Of a DNA stretch of 20,951 nucleotides, positions 1 through 5,590 are shown one piece after another. The position numbers and the translations under genes are program-made. The notes under the pieces are model-generated. The model searched no databases and had not been told where the DNA came from. It saw only the letters and a list, made by a program, of their open reading frames with translations. This DNA is from Collinsella aerofaciens. Lineage in GTDB: Bacteria > Actinomycetota > Coriobacteriia > Coriobacteriales > Coriobacteriaceae. Position 1 is the stretch's first letter, and each line of letters starts with the position of its first letter. The DNA is taken from contig JAJWXI010000016.1 in the NCBI GenBank assembly GCA_021641225.1, forward strand, positions 1 to 20,951. Direction: 5' to 3'.

Positions 1-21
1 CCGCTAGCGTCTTTATGTCCG

Positions 22-73
22 CTTACCTGCGGGAGGCCCCTATATATCGTCCCGTGCTCAAACATTCTCGCGG
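22..73. repeat. Half copy of a palindromic intergenic repeat
   Basis: Positions 22-73 match the reverse complement of about 402-453 with few mismatches. They contain one arm (22-54) and the first 17-18 bases of the loop, TGCTCAAACATTCTCGC (55-71). The second arm is missing, so this looks like a truncated or rearranged copy of the element at 350-453. The arm also matches 350-383 in direct orientation. Confidence 0.7.
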
Positions 74-90
74 GGCGCTCGCATCCCTCT

Positions 91-189
91 CGCCCACCTC
101 TCACACATATCATTCCATGCTCAAACATTCTCGCTTCGCTTCGCTCGCTGCGAAACTGCGCGTGGAACGATATGTGTGAGAGGTGGGCG
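91..189. repeat. Large inverted repeat, 27-bp arms, 45-nt loop
   Basis: The left arm (91-117) pairs with the right arm (163-189) at 26 of 27 positions. The loop (118-162) starts TGCTCAAACATTCTCGC and ends GCTGCGAAACTGCGCG. The same two blocks, reverse-complemented, bound the loop of the element at 350-453, although the outer arm sequences differ. Transcribed from either strand it would fold into a long hairpin. No T-tract follows it, so it is not a typical terminator. A REP- or MITE-like element is possible. Confidence 0.75.
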
Positions 190-203
190 GGCGGCTACTC
201 GCT

Positions 204-292
204 TGAAACAAAATTATCTTGCTGGTTAGCCGGTGCGACAAAGGAACAATCGCTTTGTCGCACCGGCTAACTATTATTAGATATTTTGTTTC
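204..292. terminator. Long perfect hairpin, probable terminator
   Basis: A perfect 19-bp stem pairs 225-243 (GTTAGCCGGTGCGACAAAG) with 253-271 around a 9-nt loop. Outer arms 204-213 and 283-292 (GAAACAAAAT and its complement) extend it further with a bulge. On the plus strand the GC-rich stem is followed by a T-rich stretch (272-292), as in an intrinsic terminator. The AT-rich outer arms give a weaker T-rich tail on the minus strand too, so it may also stop dut transcripts. Confidence 0.6.
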
Positions 293-349
293 CACCTTCG
301 CAGGCTCTAACTGGGGCGAACCCGGCGTAGCCGCTAGCAAGTAAACGTA

Positions 350-453
350 GCTCACCTGTGGGAGAGCCCTATATATCGTCCCGCGCGCAGTTTCGCAGCA
401 ACGCGAGAATGTTTGAGCACGGGATGATATATAGGGCTCCCCCACAGGTGAGC
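350..453. repeat. Large inverted repeat, 34-bp arms, 36-nt loop
   Basis: The left arm (350-383) pairs with the right arm (420-453) at 32 of 34 positions. The loop (384-419) is the reverse complement of the loop at 118-162, apart from a short central insertion there. The element begins 21 bp beyond the dut stop codon, so dut mRNA would carry this hairpin at its 3' end. It could act as an mRNA stabiliser, a weak terminator or a mobile palindrome; the sequence alone does not decide. Confidence 0.75.
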
Positions 454-473
454 AAACGTAAGAGGCTATGCGA

Positions 474-917
474 CTAGGCCACGCCGCTGGAGCCGAAGCC
501 TCCTTTGCCTCGGTCGGTTTCGTCTAGTTCTTCTACTTCTACGAGATTGACCGTAGGGACTTCTTGGATGACGAGTTGGGCTATGCGGTCGCCTTTGTTG
601 ATTTGGATGTCGTTGGTGGGATCCAGGTTGATGAGGATAACCTTGAGTTCCCCTCGGTAGTGGGCGTCGATGAGGCCCGGCGTATTGACTATAGACAGGC
701 CCTGCTTGATGGCCAAGCCGCTGCGGGGCTGGACGAAGCCGGCGTAGCCATCGGGCAGGGCGATGGCCAGCCCCGTAGAGACCAGACGGCGTTCGAGGGG
801 CTTCAGGACGCAGTCCTCGTTGGAGCGCAAATCCAAGCCGGCATCAGTGGGATGGGCGTATTTGGGAAGCTCAACGGTGGGATCGAGACGCTTTATGTTG
901 ACGGTAATGTTGGACAT
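474..917 (-). CDS. dut: dUTP diphosphatase (dUTPase), trimeric type
   Basis: Hydrolyses dUTP to dUMP and pyrophosphate, keeping uracil out of DNA and supplying dUMP for thymidylate synthesis. All five trimeric dUTPase motifs are visible in the 147 residues: AGLDLRS (26-32), PRSGLA (64-69), GLIDAHYRGE (81-90, with the catalytic Asp84 and the conserved Tyr87), KGDRIAQLVI (108-117) and the C-terminal Gly-rich arm RGKGGFGSSG (136-145). Length is normal for the family. The ATG lies 4 nt after the nrdR stop, and its AGGTGA ribosome-binding site is built from the last nrdR codons, so the two are almost certainly co-transcribed and probably translationally coupled. A palindromic repeat follows the gene. 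The assignment is secure. Confidence 0.97.
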   Translation of the reverse strand: MSNITVNIKRLDPTVELPKYAHPTDAGLDLRSNEDCVLKPLERRLVSTGLAIALPDGYAGFVQPRSGLAIKQGLSIVNTPGLIDAHYRGELKVILINLDPTNDIQINKGDRIAQLVIQEVPTVNLVEVEELDETDRGKGGFGSSGVA

Positions 918-921
918 GGAA

Positions 922-1365
922 TCACCTTAGCTTGTCGAGCTCTTGCAGAAACTCATCGACGTCTTTGAAATCGCGGTAGACCGAGGCAAAGCGGATGTAC
1001 GCCACCTTGTCGATCTTGGCCAAGCGCTTGAGCACCATGTCACCCAACTCATGGGACGTGACGGCCGTCAGTGTGCGAGAGCGCAGCTCGACCTCGATGT
1101 CGTCGATAATCTCATTGAGCTTCTTAGTGTCGATATCGCGCTTGATGGTGGCGCGCATCAAGCCGACGAGCAGCTTATTGCGATCGAACCGCTGCTTGGT
1201 TCCGTCTGACTTAATGACCTCGATTGGGTCTTCGCATCGCTCGAACGTTGTAAAGCGATAGTTACACGAGCAACATTCGCGACGGCGCTTAATGGTGTTA
1301 TTTGACTCCTGCATACGAGAATCAACGACGCGGGTATGTGCCTTGCCGCATTTGGGACAGCGCAT
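922..1365 (-). CDS. nrdR: Transcriptional repressor NrdR
   Basis: A zinc-ribbon and ATP-cone repressor that senses ATP/dATP and represses ribonucleotide reductase genes. The N-terminus carries the zinc ribbon CPKC (Cys3, Cys6) and CCSC (Cys31, Cys34), with the conserved VVDSR (13-17), RRREC (27-31) and RFTTFE (37-42). The ATP-cone fills about residues 46-136. At 147 residues it is of typical size. A strong AGGAGG precedes the ATG, but the site and start codon lie in a 12-bp inverted repeat (separate entry). It sits 51 bp downstream of the LysM gene and 4 nt upstream of dut, so repressor, dUTPase and the SOS-linked LysM protein are grouped. No nrd genes are in the window. The assignment is secure. 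Confidence 0.97.
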   Translation of the reverse strand: MRCPKCGKAHTRVVDSRMQESNNTIKRRRECCSCNYRFTTFERCEDPIEVIKSDGTKQRFDRNKLLVGLMRATIKRDIDTKKLNEIIDDIEVELRSRTLTAVTSHELGDMVLKRLAKIDKVAYIRFASVYRDFKDVDEFLQELDKLR

Positions 1366-1403
1366 GGTACCTCCTCTTAAACGATAACAAGGGTACCATG
1401 CGC
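1360..1403 (-). promoter_or_regulatory. Inverted repeat enclosing nrdR RBS and start codon
   Basis: GCGCATGGTACC (1360-1371) and GGTACCATGCGC (1392-1403) form a perfect 12-bp inverted repeat with a 20-nt spacer. In the minus-strand mRNA the downstream arm contains the nrdR ATG and the end of the AGGAGG; the rest of the Shine-Dalgarno lies in the loop. Folding would sequester the start codon. No T-tract follows, so it is not a terminator. It could instead be a DNA operator. It does not resemble the NrdR box as I recall it. Confidence 0.6.
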
Positions 1404-1416
1404 AGCGCGATAATGA

Positions 1417-1866
1417 TTACGAACGAGCAGGAACCTTAAGATGCGCACCGGCGGCGAGCGAACCATGCTCCAGATGATTGACGTTACGGATCATGTCGGA
1501 AGTCTCTTGCGTGGAAAGGCCTTCGATTGGATATTCCTCGGCAAGCGACCAAAGAGAATCGCCAGTCTGAACGCGAATGGTCTCGTAAGTAATGTTGGAA
1601 ACGGACTCGGCATACGCGGCGTGACGAGCGCTAAAGACCGAAGTAGCGAGGACAAAGAAGAGCGTAAGCGCAACGGCGACGGCGACAATCGTCGGAACCT
1701 TCAGGGCAACGCGGGCCGGCGCGACTACAGCCTGCTGATTGCGAGCAGGCTGTACGGTCAAAGGGTGAATGCCGGAGCGGCCACCCTGAACAACCGTAAA
1801 AGTGGGTTCTGCAGGCGTCTCGAGCTTAAGGGCGAGGTTTCCCTGGACCATATTCGTTGCGTTCAT
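1417..1866 (-). CDS. YneA-like SOS-linked membrane protein with LysM domain
   Basis: Probable envelope-anchored peptidoglycan-binding protein, likely a counterpart of the SOS cell-division inhibitor YneA of Bacillus and of mycobacterial Rv2719c. A cytoplasmic N-terminal stretch of about 58 residues precedes one membrane helix (about 59-80), then a C-terminal LysM domain (about 96-148) with QTGDSLWSLAEEY and a closing LKVP. The first two codons are both ATG; the second (1866) is better spaced from AGGAG and is chosen. The gene is divergent from lexA, the same arrangement as yneA-lexA, and has a promoter with a LexA box in its spacer. The N-terminal extension is longer than in B. subtilis YneA. 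The division-inhibitor role rests on context and architecture, not on demonstrated homology. Confidence 0.8.
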   Translation of the reverse strand: MNATNMVQGNLALKLETPAEPTFTVVQGGRSGIHPLTVQPARNQQAVVAPARVALKVPTIVAVAVALTLFFVLATSVFSARHAAYAESVSNITYETIRVQTGDSLWSLAEEYPIEGLSTQETSDMIRNVNHLEHGSLAAGAHLKVPARS

Positions 1867-1936
1867 CATGTTCTCCTCTCGCGTGTTTTGCTGAGAACAG
1901 TTTTATCAAGCCGCGCGGACAAAAATGTCTAGCGCG

Positions 1937-1950
1937 AGAACGAATGTTCG
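1937..1950. promoter_or_regulatory. LexA box A
   Basis: AGAACGAATGTTCG fits the Gram-positive SOS box CGAAC-N4-GTTYG except at the first base, with a perfect GAAC-N4-GTTC core. It lies about at the predicted transcription start of the LysM gene, so LexA bound here would block initiation. Confidence 0.75.
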
Positions 1951-1956
1951 GTTATT

Positions 1957-1984
1957 ATTATCTTCGAACAGTTGTTCCTGTCAA
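1957..1984 (-). promoter_or_regulatory. Promoter of the LysM-nrdR-dut cluster
   Basis: On the minus strand, TTGACA (1979-1984) is followed after 16 nt by GATAAT (1957-1962), a good sigma-A-type promoter. The spacer is almost entirely LexA box B, the same layout as at recA. The start would be near 1950, leaving a leader of about 80 nt. Confidence 0.75.
1965..1978. promoter_or_regulatory. LexA box B, inside the LysM promoter spacer
   Basis: CGAACAGTTGTTCC matches the CGAAC-N4-GTTYG consensus except at the last base. It occupies the spacer between the -35 and -10 of the minus-strand promoter, so LexA and RNA polymerase should compete directly. Confidence 0.8.
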
Positions 1985-1992
1985 GCAAAATT

Positions 1993-2006
1993 CGAACATT
2001 TGTTTG
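1993..2006. promoter_or_regulatory. LexA box C, in the lexA upstream region
   Basis: CGAACATTTGTTTG fits CGAAC-N4-GTTYG. It lies just before the lexA ribosome-binding site (about 2014-2020), suggesting autoregulation of lexA. I could not pick out a convincing plus-strand -35/-10 pair for lexA. Confidence 0.8.
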
Positions 2007-2029
2007 ACATGGGTAGAGAGGATGCCCTG

Positions 2030-2674
2030 ATGGCTCGCAAAATTACCAAGCGTCAGCAGCAAATTTACGACTTCATCAAGGAATATCAGCAGGAGAAGGG
2101 TTATCCGCCCAGCGTGCGCGAGATGGCTTCTGCCGTGGGCCTTTCCTCCCCAAGCACCGTGCACGCCCATCTCTCTGCCCTGGAGGCGCGCGGGCTGCTC
2201 AAGCGCGATGCCACCAAGCCGCGTGCCCTGGAACTCTTTAACGAGGACGGTTCCTCTGTCTCAATTTCTAAATCTGACGAGCCCACCGCACCTCGCGGAA
2301 CGGTCTCGCTACCGCTCGTTGGTCGCGTCGCGGCTGGGATCCCCATTCTGGCCGAGCAGAATATCGAAGACACGTTTACTATCCCGACCGAAATCGCCAC
2401 TGATCAGGGTTCCTTTATCCTTGAGGTGCATGGGAGCTCAATGATCAATGTCGGCATCTTCAATGGCGATTACATCATCGTCCGTGAACAAAAGAGTGCC
2501 ATGAACGGCGAAATTGTCGTGGCCATGATTGATGGTTCGGCGACCGTCAAGACGTTCTACAAGGAGCAGGGGCGTGTGCGCTTGCAGCCCGAGAACGACA
2601 CCATGGAACCTATCTATGCAACGAATCCCGTTATCCTGGGCAAAGTCGTCGGCTTGATGCGCCGGTTCTCGTAA
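2030..2674 (+). CDS. lexA: SOS repressor LexA
   Basis: Repressor and self-cleaving serine protease of the SOS response; RecA filaments stimulate its autoproteolysis. The 214-residue protein has an N-terminal winged helix-turn-helix (about 1-68; QQQIYDFI, PPSVREMA, SSPSTVHAHL) and a C-terminal S24 protease domain. The cleavage site is Ala102-Gly103, the catalytic Ser137 lies in HGSSM, and Lys174 lies in TVKTFY. The 35- and 37-residue spacings equal those of E. coli LexA. The frame stays open back to 1925, but a start there would put the LexA boxes inside the gene. The ATG at 2030 follows GAGAGG at good distance and gives the usual MARKITKRQ start. The stop overlaps the next gene's start (TAATG). 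Confidence 0.97.
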   Translation: MARKITKRQQQIYDFIKEYQQEKGYPPSVREMASAVGLSSPSTVHAHLSALEARGLLKRDATKPRALELFNEDGSSVSISKSDEPTAPRGTVSLPLVGRVAAGIPILAEQNIEDTFTIPTEIATDQGSFILEVHGSSMINVGIFNGDYIIVREQKSAMNGEIVVAMIDGSATVKTFYKEQGRVRLQPENDTMEPIYATNPVILGKVVGLMRRFS

Positions 2675-3378
2675 TGCAAAAACGCATAACCATATTTGAT
2701 ACCGTCCGCGGGTTTACGATGATTTCTATGGCAGGTTTTCACGCTTGCTATGATCTCGCCTACCTGTACGGCTGGGATATGCCCTGGTTTACCCAGTCAG
2801 CCTTTCAAGACATCTGGCGCGCCAGCATCAGCTGGGTATTTTTGTTTATCGCCGGTTGGATGTGCACCCTTTCGCGCAACAATGTCAAACGTGCCGCCAA
2901 ATACGCCTTAGCAGCACTCGTTGTCTGGTTGGCAACAACACTTGTCTCAGTCGACGATTCGGTTAATTTTGGCATCATCTACTGCATGGCCGCATGCACC
3001 GGCATCGTGGCGTTGACCGATCCCGTCCTTAAGAAGATAACGGCGAGATGGGGCATGCCCCTATGCCTTATGTTGTTCGCAATCACCTGGAGCATCCCCA
3101 AAACGATATACCCTGTCCCCTACCTGGCGTGGCTGGGATTTCCGAGCCCTGGGTTTATCTCAGGTGATTACTACCCCATCATCCCGTTTATCTTTATGTA
3201 TCTTGCAGGATACTTCGCCGCACACATAGCGCAGGGAATCGATAAGACCGTCCCTAGCTGGGCCTACGCCAACCCCCTGCCGGCGCTCGCCAGCCTTGGA
3301 CGTCACGCTCTCCCCTTTTATCTGCTGCATCAGCCCATCATTCTGGGCATTTTGGAGCTCGTCTACTCGGTGCGATAA
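2674..3378 (+). CDS. DUF1624/HGSNAT-like multi-pass membrane protein
   Basis: Likely an integral membrane acyltransferase-fold protein of the DUF1624 (heparan-alpha-glucosaminide N-acetyltransferase catalytic-like, YeiB-related) group. The 234 residues contain about seven hydrophobic segments. Family-like features are an early FDTVRGFTMISM (8-19), His23 in a GFHACYD motif (21-27), DYYP (165-168) and a C-terminal LGRHALPFYLLHQP (208-221). Its substrate cannot be read from sequence. The ATG overlaps the lexA stop by one base, so it should be made whenever lexA is transcribed and may be SOS-responsive. Its last 16 bp overlap the 3' end of the convergent hflX. No signal peptide is needed, as the first helix serves as anchor. 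Family fairly sure, function unknown. Confidence 0.85.
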   Translation: MQKRITIFDTVRGFTMISMAGFHACYDLAYLYGWDMPWFTQSAFQDIWRASISWVFLFIAGWMCTLSRNNVKRAAKYALAALVVWLATTLVSVDDSVNFGIIYCMAACTGIVALTDPVLKKITARWGMPLCLMLFAITWSIPKTIYPVPYLAWLGFPSPGFISGDYYPIIPFIFMYLAGYFAAHIAQGIDKTVPSWAYANPLPALASLGRHALPFYLLHQPIILGILELVYSVR

Positions 3379-4652
3379 CGCTCGAGCCGCGGTGCAATAC
3401 GAGCCGGCAACTTCGCCACAATGCGAACGCCGTCCTCGAGATATTCCTCATGCAGAAGGGTTCCCTGCTCATGCACCAGCGTGATGAGAGCGCCCTCACG
3501 ATACGGGATATCAGCGGAGAGCAACACATCGGTGGCAGCTGCCTCGCGAGCAATCCGGTCGACGAGATCGTCGAGCCCCTCGCCCGTTTGGGCCGAGAAC
3601 AGAACGGCCTCCGGATAGCGACGACGGAAACTCAATCGATCGACGCTATCGAGAAGATCGATTTTATTGAATACGGTCAGCGTTAAACGCTCTCCGGCGC
3701 CGATCTCATCAAGCACGCGGTCGACAGCCTCCAGCTGCCGCTCATAGTCCTCGTCAGACGCATCTACGACTTTGAGAATTAGATCGGCACCCAAAACCTC
3801 GGACAGCGTCGATTTAAAGGCATCGACCAGACCATGGGGCAGCTTTTGAATAAAGCCGACGGTATCGGTAATCGTCATGCCGCGACCGCCGGGCAGACGA
3901 TACGAACGCGTCGTCGGGTCGAGCGTAGCAAACAGCTTGTCCTGCGAAAGTACCGTAGAGCCGGTCAGACGATTGAGTAACGTCGATTTACCGGCATTGG
4001 TATAACCGGCTAACGCGACGCGAAACGCCGGGGACTCAATGCGACTCTTGGATTGAACATCGCGACGCTGTTCAACCTGCTTGAGCTCACGACGAAGCGC
4101 AGCGATCTTATTACGAATGAGGCGACGGTCGACCTCGAGCTGACTTTCGCCCTGACCAAAACGTGAGCCGATGCCGCCGCGCGTCTGCTCCTTAGCGAGA
4201 TGGCTCCACATGCCACGCAGGCGAGGCAACAAATATTGAAGCTGTGCCAGCTGTACCTGCAGGCGTCCCTCACGCGTCTGAGCATGCAGGCCAAAGATAT
4301 CCAGGATCAGTGCAGTACGATCGATAATCTTTACCGGCTCGCCCACGGCTTTCTCCAAATAGGATTGCTGCGAGGGGGTCAGGTCGTCGTCAAAAATAAC
4401 GACATCGGCATCCATGCGATGCACCAGGCCGCACAGCTCTTCAACCTTACCGGAACCGATAAACGATTTAGGATACGGCTTTACCAAACGCTGCGACAAG
4501 CGTGCCACGCACTGGGCACCAGCTGTGTGGGCAAGACGCTCCAGCTCATCAAGCGAGCGATCGAGCGGCCATGCATTGTCGCGCCACTCAACACCAACTA
4601 AAATGGCACGCTCGGGCTCGGGTGCCGTGGGAACAAGGGGGAAACGGGGCAT
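3363..4652 (-). CDS. hflX: Ribosome-splitting GTPase HflX
   Basis: GTPase that binds 50S subunits and splits or rescues stalled ribosomes. The 429 residues show the HflX-specific N-terminal domain (KSFIGSGKVEEL near 62-73, FDDDLTPSQQ near 87-96), the linker GGIGSRFGQGESQLE (159-173), then the G domain: G1 GYTNAGKST (216-224), G2 around Thr243, G3 DTVGF (263-267), G4 NKID (329-332) and G5 SAQTG (353-357). Length is normal. The ATG overlaps the miaA stop (TAATG), so translation is probably coupled. miaA-hflX adjacency is widely conserved; hfq, often between them, is absent. The 3' end overlaps the convergent DUF1624 gene by 16 bp, leaving no room for a terminator between the genes. Confidence 0.97.
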   Translation of the reverse strand: MPRFPLVPTAPEPERAILVGVEWRDNAWPLDRSLDELERLAHTAGAQCVARLSQRLVKPYPKSFIGSGKVEELCGLVHRMDADVVIFDDDLTPSQQSYLEKAVGEPVKIIDRTALILDIFGLHAQTREGRLQVQLAQLQYLLPRLRGMWSHLAKEQTRGGIGSRFGQGESQLEVDRRLIRNKIAALRRELKQVEQRRDVQSKSRIESPAFRVALAGYTNAGKSTLLNRLTGSTVLSQDKLFATLDPTTRSYRLPGGRGMTITDTVGFIQKLPHGLVDAFKSTLSEVLGADLILKVVDASDEDYERQLEAVDRVLDEIGAGERLTLTVFNKIDLLDSVDRLSFRRRYPEAVLFSAQTGEGLDDLVDRIAREAAATDVLLSADIPYREGALITLVHEQGTLLHEEYLEDGVRIVAKLPARIAPRLERYRTE

Positions 4653-5590
4653 TAGGCAGCCTCAATACGATGCAGGATATCCTCAACGACCTCATCGATC
4701 GTACATTCATCCATATCAAACCACACGATACGGTCATCGCGCTTAAACCACGAAAGCTGACGCTTGGCATAACGACGCGAACGCATCTTAATGAGTTCGC
4801 GAGCCTCATCCATGCTCATCACGCCATTGAAAGCATCAATGATCTCTTTATAGCCAATTGCCTGCATCGACGTCAGGGCATCTCCCAGCCCCTGGCCCAT
4901 AAGACCGCGGACCTCATCGACAAGACCCTGCTCAAACATCAGATCGACGCGCTGGTTAATGCGCTCGTAGAGCACCTCGCGATTACGCGTCAGACCAAAC
5001 CATAGGGCATGATAATGCTCGTGCGGAACACTAAACTGCGACTTTTGCTGCGCATAGGAGACGCCATCATCATGCATCTCGAGCGCACGAATCACACGGC
5101 GCACGTTATGGGGATGAATAACAGCAGCCGATTCTGGATCGCGCTCGGCAAGCAAGGCATGCAGTTCTTCCTCGCCAATACGCTCGGCAAGCTCCTGATA
5201 GCCCGCACGACGATCGTCCTCAAGCTCACCCGAGGGAAAGTCCATCTCATCGAGGGCGGCCTTGAGATACAGACCCGTACCTCCGCAAAAAACCGGCAGG
5301 CAACCCGAACCAAGGAGACGTTCAACATGCGCGCGAGCGTCGGCCTGATAAAGCGCAGCAGAATATGCCACACCCGGCTCTACAATGTCGACGAGACGCA
5401 GCGGCGCCGTGCACTCATCGGGCACCATCTTTGCGGTACCGATGTCCATGCCGCGATAGATTTGCATCGCATCGCACGACAGCACTTCGGACGAAAGACG
5501 GGCTGCCAAACGGTCGGCAACATCACTCTTACCAACCGCCGTCGGACCGACGATCGCAACGGCGGAAAGACCTGCCCCGGGAGAAACCAT
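4652..5590 (-). CDS. miaA: tRNA dimethylallyltransferase MiaA
   Basis: Transfers a dimethylallyl group to N6 of adenosine 37 in tRNAs reading UNN codons, giving i6A, the substrate of MiaB. The 312 residues have a P-loop GPTAVGKS (15-22), the SCDAMQIYRGMDIGTAK segment (38-54) with the conserved Asp40, GGTGLY (103-108), AIGYKE (about residue 244 on) and the tRNA-binding SRRYAKRQLSWFKRD near the C-terminus. In the usual DSMQ motif the Ser is Ala here (DAMQ), a mild variant. Start and stop codons overlap those of miaB and hflX as TAATG junctions, so the three genes form one translationally coupled unit. The assignment is secure. Confidence 0.97.
   Translation of the reverse strand: MVSPGAGLSAVAIVGPTAVGKSDVADRLAARLSSEVLSCDAMQIYRGMDIGTAKMVPDECTAPLRLVDIVEPGVAYSAALYQADARAHVERLLGSGCLPVFCGGTGLYLKAALDEMDFPSGELEDDRRAGYQELAERIGEEELHALLAERDPESAAVIHPHNVRRVIRALEMHDDGVSYAQQKSQFSVPHEHYHALWFGLTRNREVLYERINQRVDLMFEQGLVDEVRGLMGQGLGDALTSMQAIGYKEIIDAFNGVMSMDEARELIKMRSRRYAKRQLSWFKRDDRIVWFDMDECTIDEVVEDILHRIEAA

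Larger units (their letters stand above)
1..473. other. Gene-free repeat-rich region downstream of dut
   Basis: This 473-bp stretch has no credible gene. A reading frame of about 111 codons at 110-445 on the minus strand crosses the palindromes and resembles no protein family I know. The stretch holds two complete large inverted repeats (91-189 and 350-453), a half copy (22-73) and a separate long hairpin (204-292). The segments starting at 1 and 331 both begin with CCGCTAGC and continue into related repeat arms, so part of the region looks duplicated. The gene to the left lies outside the window. Confidence 0.75.

Noticed and set aside
110..445. Minus-strand frame of 111 codons in the repeat region
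   Set aside because: It runs through inverted repeats and hairpins, has no family similarity that I recognise and no convincing ribosome-binding site.
1..473. CRISPR array or attachment site in the repeat region
   Set aside because: Repeats are few, palindromic and irregularly spaced, with no unique spacers of equal length, no cas genes and no integrase.
1360..1403. Intrinsic terminator between the LysM gene and nrdR
   Set aside because: The inverted repeat has no T-tract after it and contains the nrdR start codon, so a terminator here would cut into the gene.
1888..1910. A fourth LexA box near GAACAGTTTTATC
   Set aside because: Only one half-site matches; the second half lacks GTTC.
1925..2029. 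Upstream in-frame start for lexA at 1925
   Set aside because: It would place three LexA boxes inside the gene and add 35 residues unlike LexA; the ATG at 2030 has a proper ribosome-binding site and the family N-terminus.
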